Assembly: GCF_000982955.1 (NCBI RefSeq)
Contig: NZ_KQ058725.1
Coordinates: 1 to 36,184 of the forward strand
Length of the DNA stretch: 36,184 bases
Direction of reading: 5' to 3'
From: Micromonospora sp. HK10
Lineage (GTDB): Bacteria > Actinomycetota > Actinomycetes > Mycobacteriales > Micromonosporaceae
The position numbers were made by a program, and so were the translations under genes. Position 1 is the first letter of the stretch; each line of letters starts with the position of its first letter. This document shows positions 7,428-15,948 of this stretch, in pieces. The notes beneath the pieces are model-generated. The model was not told the DNA's origin, did no database searches, and saw only the letters and a program-made list of their open reading frames with translations.

Positions 7428-8060
7428 ATGAGCAGCACCACCCCGCCGCCGGCCACGGCGGCCATCCGCCGCTACCGGCCCACAGACCACGACGCGGTCT
7501 ACGACATCTGCGTCCGCACCGCCGACGCCGGCGGAGACGCCCGGGGCCGGTACGCCAGCGACGACCTGATGCCCGACCTCTTCGCCGGCCCCTACCTGCA
7601 CCTGCAACCCGACCTGGCGTTCGTGCTCACCGACGCCGACCGGGTGGTGGGGTACGTGGTGGGCACCGCCGACACCTCGGCCTTCGTCCGCGCCTACCGC
7701 CGCGAGTGGATCCCCCGGCTGGCAGACCGCTACCCCGAGGCGACCCGCCCCCCGCGGACCCCGGACGAGGAGATGATCGCCCTGCACCACCACCCGGAGC
7801 GGCTGCTCCTGCCGGAGCTGGCCGGATACCCGGCCCATTTGCACATCGACCTGCTCCCCGAGCACCAGCGGCGCGGCCACGGCCGGCGGCTGCTGGAGAC
7901 GTTCGCGTCCGCCACCGCCCGGGCCGGCGCGCCCGCCCTGCACGTCGGCATGGTCACCGCCAACGCGGCGGCCCGCCGTTTCTATGCCGCCCTGGGCTTC
8001 CACGTCATCCCGGTGCCCGACCCCGGCCCGCTGACCTACCTGGGCCGCGCCACCGGCTGA
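7428..8060 (+). CDS. GNAT-family N-acetyltransferase
   Basis: A 210-residue acetyltransferase. HLHIDLLPEHQRRGHGRRLL (about residues 139-158) contains the GNAT acetyl-CoA loop Q/R-x-x-G-x-G/A, and the C-terminal VTANAAARRFYAALGFHVIP is the usual last helix and strand. The N-terminal half has an insertion relative to small GNATs, resembling the acetyltransferase-like group related to O-GlcNAcase C-termini. The ATG follows TACCGT (7416-7421) by 6 bases and has no Shine-Dalgarno, so a leaderless mRNA is likely. The substrate is unknown. Confidence 0.88.
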   Translation: MSSTTPPPATAAIRRYRPTDHDAVYDICVRTADAGGDARGRYASDDLMPDLFAGPYLHLQPDLAFVLTDADRVVGYVVGTADTSAFVRAYRREWIPRLADRYPEATRPPRTPDEEMIALHHHPERLLLPELAGYPAHLHIDLLPEHQRRGHGRRLLETFASATARAGAPALHVGMVTANAAARRFYAALGFHVIPVPDPGPLTYLGRATG

Positions 8061-8081
8061 GCTGCGGCGCGACGGCCGGTC

Positions 8082-8108
8082 GGCCCTCGCCCGGCGGTGC
8101 CGAGGGCC
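8082..8108 (+). terminator. Terminator-like hairpin after the GNAT gene
   Basis: GGCCCTCG (8082-8089) pairs with CGAGGGCC (8101-8108) across an 11-base loop, 22 bases after the stop. No T tract follows. Confidence 0.4.
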
Positions 8109-8153
8109 ATCGAATCCGCCCCGCCGCCGGGCCGGCGCTGACAGACTCGGGCG

Positions 8154-9482
8154 GTGGGCGGCGAGCGGCGCGGGAAGCTCGGCCCGGCCGTTCAGATCGC
8201 GCCGGCCGCGCGGGTGGACAAGTTCGAGGTCTTCTTCGACCTCGTCTTCGTGGTGTCCTTCTTCATCATCACCCGGGCCACCGCCGCCAACGTGACCGGC
8301 CGGGAACTGCTGCACGCGATGCTGGTGCTCGCCGTGCTCTGGTGGTGCTGGATCGCGCACAGCGTGGTCGCCAGCCGGCTGCGTCTCGGCGAGGGTTTCG
8401 TACCGGTGCTGATGGTGGTCGGCATGATGGCGCTGTTCACCTTCGCGCTGGCCCTGCCGCAGACCTTCGGCGGTCTGCACGAGGGCGCCGCCGGCCCGAT
8501 CCTGGTCACGATCAGCTACGTGGTGATCCGGGGGGTGCACTCGGCGCTGTACTGGCGGGCCACCGAGGGCAAGCCGCAGGCCCGCCGCAAGCTGTACCAG
8601 TTCGTCCCCGAGGTCGCGATCACCACGACCCTGCTGCTGATCGCCGCGCTGGTCCCCCCGACCATCGAGAACCCGAACGCCGGCCTCTGGGTACGCGACG
8701 GCCTCTGGATCGCCGTGGTGGTGGTCCAGTACAGCAGCGGCCTGCTGACCGGCAGCCACGGTTGGGAGGTCACCTCGGCCGAGCACTGGACGGAACGCTA
8801 CGACCTGATCCTCATCATCGCCCTGGGCGAGTCGGTCATCTCCGTGGGCGTGGGCGGCAACCTGATCGGCAAACCGGTGACCTGGCCGGCCATTCCGGCG
8901 GCCCTGCTCGGCATCCTGTTCACCGCGGCGCTCTGGTGGGCGCACTTCGACATGATCGGACCGGCCGCCCGGATCGCCCTGCACGCCGCCCAGGGCGCGC
9001 CCCGCATCGCGATGGCCCGCGACGCGTACGCCTACCTCTACCTGCCGATGATCGCCGGGATCATCCTCTTCGCCATCGGCGCCGAGGAACTCGTCCGGAC
9101 CATCACCGACCCGGCCGGCGGGGTGGGCGAGCATGGGCACGGGCCGGCCGTACCGCTGCTCTTCGGCGGGGTGATGCTGTACCTGGCCGCGGACCTGGCG
9201 TTCCAGTGGCGCACCCTGCGCACCATGACGTGGACCCGGGTCGGGGTGCTGGTGGTCCTGGCGGTCGGGCTTCCGATCGCCCGGGAACTGTCCGCGCTGT
9301 TGGCGTTGACGCTGCTCAGCGCGATCTGCGTGGCGCTGGTCGCGGTCGAGGTGGTGGTGCTGGCCGACTCCCGCCACGCGCTGCGGCAGACCGTCTTCGA
9401 GGAGCGGGCGAGCCACGAGGCGAGCGAGGCGGCCTGGCGGGCCCGCTGGCACGACGGCGGCGCCGAACCCCCGGTGGAGTGA
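8154..9482 (+). CDS. Low temperature requirement protein A (LtrA) family membrane protein
   Basis: A 442-residue integral membrane protein with about 11-12 hydrophobic segments. The opening VDKFEVFFDLVFVVSFF and the central ERYDLILIIALGESVIS are the hallmarks of the LtrA family, named from a Listeria gene needed for growth in the cold; the molecular activity is not known. The C-terminus is a soluble, charged tail of about 45 residues. The GTG start lies 6 bases after CAGACT (8142-8147), again without a Shine-Dalgarno, consistent with leaderless expression. Its neighbours are unrelated in function. Confidence 0.9.
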   Translation: MGGERRGKLGPAVQIAPAARVDKFEVFFDLVFVVSFFIITRATAANVTGRELLHAMLVLAVLWWCWIAHSVVASRLRLGEGFVPVLMVVGMMALFTFALALPQTFGGLHEGAAGPILVTISYVVIRGVHSALYWRATEGKPQARRKLYQFVPEVAITTTLLLIAALVPPTIENPNAGLWVRDGLWIAVVVVQYSSGLLTGSHGWEVTSAEHWTERYDLILIIALGESVISVGVGGNLIGKPVTWPAIPAALLGILFTAALWWAHFDMIGPAARIALHAAQGAPRIAMARDAYAYLYLPMIAGIILFAIGAEELVRTITDPAGGVGEHGHGPAVPLLFGGVMLYLAADLAFQWRTLRTMTWTRVGVLVVLAVGLPIARELSALLALTLLSAICVALVAVEVVVLADSRHALRQTVFEERASHEASEAAWRARWHDGGAEPPVE

Positions 9483-9519
9483 CGTTCCGGTCCCGGCCGG
9501 TGGGACGTAGAGTCTCCGC

Positions 9520-10572
9520 GTGATCGAGATCGACAGCGAGGTCGAGCTGTTCCACCCCGTCGACCGGGCCTGGCGGGCGCTCACCGACCGGGCGCTGGTC
9601 GCCAAGTGGTTCGCCGAGGTCGTGCCGGGGTCGGACCGGCTCGTGCTGCGCACCGCCGGACTGCCCGGCTTCGACGCCGACCTCGCCGTCGAGGTGCGGG
9701 AGATGCGGGCGCCGGAGCGGCTGGTGCTCTCCGCCCGGGAGGGCGACCAGCTCCTCCTGCTCACCGCCACCGTCGCGCCGACCGCGCACGGCTGCCGGCT
9801 GGCCGTGCGGGAGACCCTGGAGCAGGGTGACTGGGACGAGGCGCAGCGCACCCGCCGCGAGGAGCAGCACCAGCAGGCACTGGGGGTGCGGCTGCCGGCG
9901 ATCCTCGACTGGCTGGCCTTCCAGCAGGTGGACCTGCGCCGCGCGGAAGGGGCGCTGACCGCGGAGCTGCCGGTGGTCCGGCCCGACCGGCGGGCCGGCC
10001 GCCGGTGGGCGTTGATCACCGCCGGGGTGGCCGGCCTGGCGCTGGCCGCCGGGGCCGCGCTCTGGGCGACCCGTCCGACGCCCGACGCGCCGCAGCCGCC
10101 GCCCGCGGCGACCCCGCTGGTCATGCCGAGCGCCCGCAGCCAGCCGGCCGCTCCCCGGTTGTCCCGCACCGCCGCGCCCGCCGTCCGCGGCAGCACGGCG
10201 ACCGGATCGACGTCGAGCGCCCGGCCGAGCCGGACGGCGAGTCTACGCCCGACGCCGACGGCCACGTTGACCGCCGGCTACCGGACCGTGACCGACCGCA
10301 TCTTCGGCTACCGGGGTGAGGTCAAGGTGGACAACATCGGAAAGGCGGCGAGCCCGGGATGGACGGTCACCGTCACGCTCGGCGACGGCGCCACCCTCGG
10401 CAACGTCAGCGGGGCCGAGTTCAGCCAGGACGGTCGGGTGGTCACCTTCGTGGGGGCGGCGCTGCCGGCCGGGTCGTCGGCGACGGTCCGCTTCGACGTC
10501 CGGGACCCGGATCCGCTCCATTCGGCCCCGGACGGTTGCGCCGTCGGCGGCACGCCCTGCACCGGCCGGTGA
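9520..10572 (+). CDS. SRPBCC (AHSA1-like) domain protein with TM segment and extracellular CBM2-like domain
   Basis: A 350-residue protein with an unusual order of domains. Residues 1-135 form an SRPBCC/AHSA1-like ligand-binding fold (VELFHPVDRAWRALTDRALV, then AKWFAEVVPG). A single membrane segment lies at about 163-183 after a basic stretch. A Pro/Ser/Thr/Ala linker follows, and residues 255-350 resemble a CBM2-type beta-sandwich (GYRGEVKVDNIG then GWTVTVTLGDG, with a Cys pair near the end). The predicted topology is cytoplasmic N-terminus and outside C-terminus. The GTG start is 6 bases after TAGAGT (9508-9513), consistent with a leaderless mRNA. The role is unknown; signalling of a bound polysaccharide across the membrane is only a guess. 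Confidence 0.8.
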   Translation: MIEIDSEVELFHPVDRAWRALTDRALVAKWFAEVVPGSDRLVLRTAGLPGFDADLAVEVREMRAPERLVLSAREGDQLLLLTATVAPTAHGCRLAVRETLEQGDWDEAQRTRREEQHQQALGVRLPAILDWLAFQQVDLRRAEGALTAELPVVRPDRRAGRRWALITAGVAGLALAAGAALWATRPTPDAPQPPPAATPLVMPSARSQPAAPRLSRTAAPAVRGSTATGSTSSARPSRTASLRPTPTATLTAGYRTVTDRIFGYRGEVKVDNIGKAASPGWTVTVTLGDGATLGNVSGAEFSQDGRVVTFVGAALPAGSSATVRFDVRDPDPLHSAPDGCAVGGTPCTGR

Positions 10573-10613
10573 CCGCACCGGTCAGCCGGCTGGGGCGCCG
10601 GCGCCGAGCCGGA

Positions 10614-10651
10614 CCAGGTGGACCCGCGCCGGTCTGCGCCGGCCCACCTGG
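10614..10651. terminator. Bidirectional hairpin between convergent genes
   Basis: CCAGGTGG (10614-10621) pairs with CCACCTGG (10644-10651), with an inner GCCGG/CCGGC stem. It sits between the ends of the SRPBCC gene and the GH26-like gene and could serve both strands. Confidence 0.55.
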
Positions 10652-10663
10652 TCGTGGGTTCGC

Positions 10664-12055
10664 TCAGCCGCAGAACTCCCGCCACGCCGTCATGCTCGCG
10701 GAGTCCCGGAGCCGGTAGTCGATGCCGGCCTCCTCGCGCCAGTCCAGGTCGAAGTAGTCGACGAACAGGGCGCCCTCGGCGGTCAGGTGGCTGGAGAGCG
10801 CGCGCAGCCAGGCCGCGCGGGCGCTGCCCGGGTCGCCGGCGACCAGCGGGCTGCCGGTCTCGGCGATGCCGAACGGCAGACCCTCCTGACGGCTGACCGC
10901 GATGACCTTGGCGAACATGTTCGCCGGCGCGTTGTAGGTGCCGTTCTTCCACCCCTCGTTGTAGACGTCCCAGCCGAGCACGTCCACGTACTGGCGGCCC
11001 GGGTACCAGTCCGTCCAGTCGCGGTGCGAGCCGGACTCCAGGGTCCAGCCCATCAGGATGAGGGTGGCCCGCAGCCGGGGGTTGCCGGCCGCGGCGGCGA
11101 GGCCGGAGACGCGCCGGAACGCCGCCACGAACGCGTCCGGCGCGAAGTTGTCGTTCTCCGGCTCGTGATAGTAGGTCCAGTAGATGTCCTGGTTGGTCGG
11201 CGCGGTGCGGAACCACTCCCGCAGGTAGGCGTCGTGCTTACCGGAGTTCACCTCGGCCGGCGCCGCCTTGAACGACACGATCATCGGCCGGCCACCGACG
11301 TTGAGCTTCCCCGGCCAGGCCTGCGGCAGATCGCGGTAGAACACGCGCACCGACTCCAGGCCGTTGTAGTAGCCGTCGATCCGGGCCAACGCCTGCTGGT
11401 AGGTCTCGCCGGCGGTCTCGCTGTTGAACGACGCGCCGCAGAGCGTGCTCGTCGACCAGCTGTAGTCGATCACCAGGCGGGGGCCGGTCCCCTGCTCGCG
11501 GGACTGCACGGAGGCGACCGACTCGGCGGTCGGGTTCACCAACGCGAAGTTGACGGTCCCCGGGGCCCGGACCGTGGTTCCCACGCTGAACGAGTACGTG
11601 CCGACACCGGAGCCGGGCAGGGTCGCGCTCGCGACCGTGGCGCCCACGGTGGGCCGGGTGGCGTACGTGGTGGTTTCGCTCCAGGTCCCGGTGAGAGCCC
11701 GCAGTTCGAGGCGGGTGGGCTGCTGGTCGGACTTGTTCGAGGTGAACTCGACCCAGGCTCCCACGATGGGCCGGCTGTCGGTGGGCACCTGGAACCGCAC
11801 GTAGCTCTCGCTGTGCCATGTCGTCCAGTTCGCCGAGGTCAGCTTGGTCGCCGTGCCGTAGCTGTTCGTCGGCGCCTCCGCCACCACGTAGGTGTCCAGC
11901 GAGGCGGGCACGGTCACCCGGGTGCTGGCCACGGCGGCCGCGCCGGTTCCGGCCGGAGTGGCCCGGGCCGGGGTGCCGGCGGGCCCGAGCACGCTGACCG
12001 CGGCGATCGCCGCCAGACCGGCCGCGGCCGTCCGTCTTCTTGAGCTGCGCAGCAC
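10664..12055 (-). CDS. Secreted DNRLRE-domain plus GH26-like glycoside hydrolase
   Basis: A 463-residue secreted protein. After a signal peptide (about 1-32) comes a DNRLRE/CBM96-like beta domain (about 45-198; DTYVVAEAPTNSYGTATKL, then ESYVRF and RLELRA). The C-terminal half (about 205-463) is a TIM-barrel-like glycosidase. YYHEPEND has Glu298 as the likely acid/base and FGIAETGS has Glu399 as the likely nucleophile, the clan GH-A pattern closest to GH26 (mannanase/xylanase group). The start is the GTG at 12053-12055; a nearby ATG at 12058-12060 is out of frame. It has its own promoter and a terminator separates it from the GH13 operon upstream. The substrate is not certain. Confidence 0.8.
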   Translation of the reverse strand: MLRSSRRRTAAAGLAAIAAVSVLGPAGTPARATPAGTGAAAVASTRVTVPASLDTYVVAEAPTNSYGTATKLTSANWTTWHSESYVRFQVPTDSRPIVGAWVEFTSNKSDQQPTRLELRALTGTWSETTTYATRPTVGATVASATLPGSGVGTYSFSVGTTVRAPGTVNFALVNPTAESVASVQSREQGTGPRLVIDYSWSTSTLCGASFNSETAGETYQQALARIDGYYNGLESVRVFYRDLPQAWPGKLNVGGRPMIVSFKAAPAEVNSGKHDAYLREWFRTAPTNQDIYWTYYHEPENDNFAPDAFVAAFRRVSGLAAAAGNPRLRATLILMGWTLESGSHRDWTDWYPGRQYVDVLGWDVYNEGWKNGTYNAPANMFAKVIAVSRQEGLPFGIAETGSPLVAGDPGSARAAWLRALSSHLTAEGALFVDYFDLDWREEAGIDYRLRDSASMTAWREFCG

Positions 12056-12097
12056 TTCATGTCCCCGTTCGTCGGTTCGGAAGATCAGAGCGATCCG

Positions 12098-12126
12098 ATT
12101 ATGGTGATCACATCGACCGCTGTCTG
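12098..12126 (-). promoter_or_regulatory. Promoter of the GH26-like gene
   Basis: On the minus strand, CAGACA (12121-12126), a 17-base spacer and CATAAT (12098-12103) form a good housekeeping-type promoter. The palindrome TGATCA (12105-12110) lies in the spacer. Confidence 0.5.
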
Positions 12127-12221
12127 CCCCGTCCGGTCGGCGGCGCGCGGTGGTGCGACGGTGGTGCCGGTGCCGCCGTCCGCCAGCTGGCCAGATCCCC
12201 GCGTGTGGTTGCCCCTGGGGG

Positions 12222-12252
12222 GTGCCGGCGGCCGGGACCGGGCCGCCGGCAC
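12222..12252 (-). terminator. Terminator of the sugar-ABC/GH13 operon
   Basis: GTGCCGGCGGCC (12222-12233) pairs perfectly with 12241-12252 across a 7-base loop, 8 bases after the GH13 stop codon. No T tract follows, so it is a U-less actinomycete type. Confidence 0.75.
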
Positions 12253-12260
12253 CCGGCGGA

Positions 12261-13892
12261 TCAACCGGTCCGTAGCCAGACGGCGGTGTCCGGCGGCAAC
12301 CGGTCGTCGTCCAGTGGCGCGCTGGCCAGCAGCAACTCGTGGTGCGGCGGCAGCGGCACGCCGGCGCCGGAGAGGTTCACCAGGCAGGTGAAGCCCGGGT
12401 CGCGGGCGAAGGCGAGCACCCGGTCCGGGGCGGGCAGCCAGGTCAGCGTGCCGTCGCCGAGGGCCGGTTCGCGCCGGCGCACCGCGATGGCTGCCCGGTA
12501 GAGCTCCAGCATGGAGTGCGGGTCGCCGGTCTGGGCCCGCGCCGTGCGGTCCTTCCAGTCGGCGGGTTGGGGCAGCCACGGGGTGGCCGTGGCACCGTCC
12601 GGGCTGAACGCGAAGGGCGGCGCGTCACCGCTCCAGGGCAGCGGCACCCGGCAGCCGTCCCGGCCGGGATCGACCCGGCCGGAGCGTTCCCACATCGGGT
12701 CCTGGCGCAGCTCGTGGGGGATGTCCTCGACCTCCCAGAGCCCCAGCTCCTCGCCCTGGTAGAGGTAGGCGGCGCCGGGCAGGGCCAGGGAGAGCAGGGC
12801 GGCGGCCCGGGCCCGGCGGGTACCGAGTTCCAGGTCGGTGGGGATGCCCTCGCGTTTGGCCGCGAAGCTGAACGTGGTGTCGGCCCGGCCGTACCGGGTG
12901 ACGTGCCGGGTGACGTCGTGGTTGGACAGCACCCAGGTGGCGGGCGCGCCGACCAGCGCGTGCGCGGTCAGCGTCCCGTCGATGCTCTCGCGCAGCGCCG
13001 CGGCGTCCCAGGCACAGCCGAGGAAGTCGAAGTTGAAGGCGGTGTGCAACTCGTCGGGGCGCAGGTAGTTGGCGAACCGCTGCCGGTCGGGCAGCCACAC
13101 CTCGCCGATGAGCGCCCGGTCGCCGGGGTAGGCGTCGGCGATCCGCCGCCAGGCGCGGTACACCTCGTGCACCCCGTCCAGGTCCCGGAACGGGTGCGGC
13201 CGGTCCGGCCGGGTCTCGGGCAGTGTGCCGTCCTTGACCAGCAGCCCGGCCGAGTCGATCCGGATGCCGTCGACGCCCCGGTCGAACCAGAACCGCAGGA
13301 TGTCCTCGAACTCGGCCCGCACCCGGGGATGGTCCCAGTTGAAGTCCGGCTGCTCGGGGGCGAACAGGTGCAGGTACCAGTCGCCCGGGGTGCCGTCCGG
13401 GTTGACGGTCCGGGTCCAGGTCGGGCCGCCGAACTCGCCGACCCAGTCGGTGGGCCGCTGGTCGCCGTCCGGGCCGCGGCCGGGGCGGAACCAGAACAGC
13501 TCCCGCTCGGGCGCGCCGGGCCCGCCGGCGAGCGCCGCCTGGAACCAGGGGTGCCGGTGCGAGCAGTGGTTCGGTACCACGTCGACGATCGTCCGGATGC
13601 CGAGCGCGTGCGCCTCCGCGATCAGCGCCTCCGCCTCGGCCAGGGTGCCGAAGACCGGGTCGATGTCGCGGTAGTCGGCCACGTCGTAGCCGGCGTCGGC
13701 CATCGGCGACGGGTACCAGGGGCTGAACCAGACGGCGTCGACGCCGAGCGCGGACAGGTGGGTCAGCCGGGACCGGATGCCCGCGATGTCGCCGACGCCG
13801 TCACCGTCGCCGTCGGCGAAGCTGCGCGGGTACACCTGGTAGATCACCGCTCCACGCCACCACGGAACGCTGTCTGCTGTGGACACGAGCAC
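12261..13892 (-). CDS. GH13 alpha-glucosidase (oligo-glucosidase type)
   Basis: A 543-residue cytoplasmic enzyme without a signal peptide. The GH13 regions are complete: DVVPNH (104-109), GIRIDSAG with nucleophile Asp213, IGEVW with acid/base Glu264 and LSNHDVTR with Asp326. The start WWRGAVIYQVYPRSFADGDG (11-30) is typical of oligo-1,6-glucosidase/alpha-glucosidase/trehalose-6-phosphate-hydrolase-like GH13 enzymes. It is the last gene after the sugar importer, 121 bases after the MalG-like permease, so it probably hydrolyses imported alpha-glucosides to glucose. The GTG at 13890-13892 is used here; a second GTG two codons later is also possible. The linkage preference cannot be read from sequence alone. 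Confidence 0.93.
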   Translation of the reverse strand: MLVSTADSVPWWRGAVIYQVYPRSFADGDGDGVGDIAGIRSRLTHLSALGVDAVWFSPWYPSPMADAGYDVADYRDIDPVFGTLAEAEALIAEAHALGIRTIVDVVPNHCSHRHPWFQAALAGGPGAPERELFWFRPGRGPDGDQRPTDWVGEFGGPTWTRTVNPDGTPGDWYLHLFAPEQPDFNWDHPRVRAEFEDILRFWFDRGVDGIRIDSAGLLVKDGTLPETRPDRPHPFRDLDGVHEVYRAWRRIADAYPGDRALIGEVWLPDRQRFANYLRPDELHTAFNFDFLGCAWDAAALRESIDGTLTAHALVGAPATWVLSNHDVTRHVTRYGRADTTFSFAAKREGIPTDLELGTRRARAAALLSLALPGAAYLYQGEELGLWEVEDIPHELRQDPMWERSGRVDPGRDGCRVPLPWSGDAPPFAFSPDGATATPWLPQPADWKDRTARAQTGDPHSMLELYRAAIAVRRREPALGDGTLTWLPAPDRVLAFARDPGFTCLVNLSGAGVPLPPHHELLLASAPLDDDRLPPDTAVWLRTG

Positions 13893-14013
13893 CTGCTTTC
13901 TGCGTCGGTACGTCGGCGGGATCGCCGGACCTGAGGTGTGCCGGTCGAACGTCGTCGTTCGCCCGGGGTGTTCGGCTGCCGGCCGTCGGGCGTGCCGGTC
14001 CGCCCCCGGCGGG

Positions 14014-14901
14014 CTACCCCTTGAGGCCGCCGGTGGTGAGGCCGGACATGATGTTCCGCTGGAAGATCAGGAAGATGACGACGGTCGGGATCGCGGCGAT
14101 GACCGAGGCGGCGATCACCACGTTCATCGGGGTGCCACCGGCGAAGGCGTAGATGCCGACGCTGACCGTCCGGGTCTCCGGCGACGGCATGACCAGCTTC
14201 GGCCAGAGGAAGTCCTTCCAGACCGCGGTCACCGCGAAGATCGACACCACGCCGAGGATGGGGCGCGACATCGGCAGGATGATCGACCAGAGCGTACGCA
14301 GCGGGGTGGCCCCGTCCACCAGGGCCGCCGCCATGAGGTCCTCCGGGATCGAGTCGAAGAACCGTTTCAGCAGGAAGATGTTGAACGCGTTGGCCACCAG
14401 GGGCAGCCAGATGGCGAACGGCGAGTCGAGCAGGTTGAGGTGCAGGATCGGCAGGTCGATCACCGTCACGTACTGCGGGACGATGAGGACCATCGCCGGG
14501 ATCATGAGGGTCGCCAGCATGAGGCCGAGGATCACGTTGCCGAAGATCGGCCGGAGCTTCGACAGCGAGTACGCCGCCGCGGTGTCCAGGACGAGTTGGA
14601 ACAGCACCGCCCCGGTCGCGTAGTAGAAGGTGTTGAACAGCAGTTTGGCGAGGTCCAGGTTGTGCCACGCGTCGACGTAGTTCTGTGGCTGCGGGTCCTT
14701 CGGGAACAGCGACGGCGGCGTCTGCGCGATCTCCTGGCCGGACTTGAGCGCGCCGGTGACCATCCAGTAGAGCGGTCCGATGAAGACGAGCGTGAACCCC
14801 ACCACGACGACGGCGAGCACCGTCCAGTAGATCACCCGGCCGCGTCCCCGGGTGAGCTGGGCGGAGGAGATGAGGGTACGGGTCGCGGAGTCCTGGGCCA
14901 T
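14014..14901 (-). CDS. Carbohydrate ABC transporter permease (MalG-like)
   Basis: A 295-residue inner-membrane permease with six hydrophobic segments. The EAA loop (DLMAAALVDGATPLRTLWSI, about 199-218) contacts the ATPase. It is the second permease of a CUT1-type oligosaccharide importer. The gene starts at an ATG 12 bases after the stop of the MalF-like permease gene, with an AGGACGG upstream. No ATPase gene is in the window; actinomycete CUT1 importers commonly share the MsiK/MsmK-type ATPase encoded elsewhere. The C-terminal NIMSGLTTGGLKG is a conserved family ending. Confidence 0.95.
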   Translation of the reverse strand: MAQDSATRTLISSAQLTRGRGRVIYWTVLAVVVVGFTLVFIGPLYWMVTGALKSGQEIAQTPPSLFPKDPQPQNYVDAWHNLDLAKLLFNTFYYATGAVLFQLVLDTAAAYSLSKLRPIFGNVILGLMLATLMIPAMVLIVPQYVTVIDLPILHLNLLDSPFAIWLPLVANAFNIFLLKRFFDSIPEDLMAAALVDGATPLRTLWSIILPMSRPILGVVSIFAVTAVWKDFLWPKLVMPSPETRTVSVGIYAFAGGTPMNVVIAASVIAAIPTVVIFLIFQRNIMSGLTTGGLKG

Positions 14902-14913
14902 GGGTCGTCCGTC

Positions 14914-15870
14914 CTAGTCCTGTTTCGCGGTCAGCCGCAGGTAGCCGGCGGAGAAGCCGGCCAGCACGACGAGCATGATCACCCCGAGCGCCGCGGCGCC
15001 GTTGAGGTCGTTCTGGAAGAACCCGTGCTGGTAGATGAGGTACGCCACCGACGTCGCCGAGTCTCCGGTGCCCGCGCCGTTGGCGAGGATCAGCGGCTCG
15101 ATGAAGAGCTGCATGGTGGCGACGATCTGCATCATGGCCAGCAACGCGAGGATCAGCCGGGTCTGCGGGATGGTCACGTGCCGGATCCGCCGCCAGATGC
15201 CGGCGCCGTCGAGTTCGGCCGCCTCGTAGAGGTCGCCGGGGATGTTCTGCAGCGCCGCCAGGTAGATCAGCACCGCGCTGCCCATGTTCATCCAGGTCGA
15301 CGCGAGCACCATGGCCGGCATGGTCATCCGGGGTGACTGCATCCATTCCGAGGTGGGCAGGTGCAGCGCCGCGAGGACCGCGTTGAACAGGCCGGCCTCG
15401 CTCGGGTCGTAGGCGTAGAACTTGAACAGGAAGAGCGCCGAGGCGGGCGGCAGCATCACCGGCAGGTAGACCAGGATCCGCAGGTAGCCCTTGGCGTGGC
15501 GGAATTCGTTGAGCAGGATCGCCACGAAGAACGGCACCGCGTACCCGAGGACCAGCGCGAGGAACGTGAAGTAGAAGGTGTTCTTCCAGGCGGTCCAGAA
15601 GCTGGGGTCCGCGACGATGCGGGCGTAGTTGTCCCAGCCCACCCAGGTGGTCTCGCCCCGGCGGGTGCGCTGGAAGCTCATCACGACGCCGCGGATCATC
15701 GGGTACCAGGAGAAGACGGCGAAGCAGGCGACCGCCCCGATCAGGAACGCGTGCCCGCTGAGGTTGTCCCGCACCTTGCGGCCCAGGCTCGTACGCCGGG
15801 ACCCGGGCGGGTGCGGCGTCGGAAAGCGACCCGGTTGCCTGGTGGTACCCGGGACGGTGGTGATCGCCAA
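14914..15870 (-). CDS. Carbohydrate ABC transporter permease (MalF-like)
   Basis: A 318-residue membrane protein with six core hydrophobic segments after a basic N-terminus. The EAA loop is DLYEAAELDGAGIWRRIRHV, about 226-245, just after LQNIPG. The start is the TTG at 15868-15870, preceded by AGGAG at 5 bases; the open frame extends upstream through an Ala/Pro-rich stretch but no other start has a ribosome-binding site. The rare start codon and the hairpin between this gene and the binding-protein gene should both lower permease output relative to the binding protein, the usual stoichiometry of such importers. Confidence 0.93.
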   Translation of the reverse strand: MAITTVPGTTRQPGRFPTPHPPGSRRTSLGRKVRDNLSGHAFLIGAVACFAVFSWYPMIRGVVMSFQRTRRGETTWVGWDNYARIVADPSFWTAWKNTFYFTFLALVLGYAVPFFVAILLNEFRHAKGYLRILVYLPVMLPPASALFLFKFYAYDPSEAGLFNAVLAALHLPTSEWMQSPRMTMPAMVLASTWMNMGSAVLIYLAALQNIPGDLYEAAELDGAGIWRRIRHVTIPQTRLILALLAMMQIVATMQLFIEPLILANGAGTGDSATSVAYLIYQHGFFQNDLNGAAALGVIMLVVLAGFSAGYLRLTAKQD

Positions 15871-15909
15871 GGCTTCTCCTGCGGACGTCGGTGACCGGAC
15901 GGACGGGCG

Positions 15910-15943
15910 GGGTGTGGGGGCCGGGGCGCCGGCCCCCACACCC
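15910..15943 (-). promoter_or_regulatory. Strong intercistronic hairpin after the binding-protein gene
   Basis: A perfect 15-bp stem (15910-15924 with 15929-15943) with the 4-base loop GGCG begins 5 bases after the stop of the binding-protein gene. Such hairpins stabilise the upstream part of the mRNA or partly stop transcription, making more binding protein than permease. Confidence 0.8.
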
Positions 15944-15948
15944 GTGGC

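Noticed and set aside
7116..10265. 1049-codon minus-strand frame opposite the MmcQ, GNAT, LtrA and SRPBCC genes
   Set aside because: It crosses four genes with recognised families on the other strand and has low-complexity composition.
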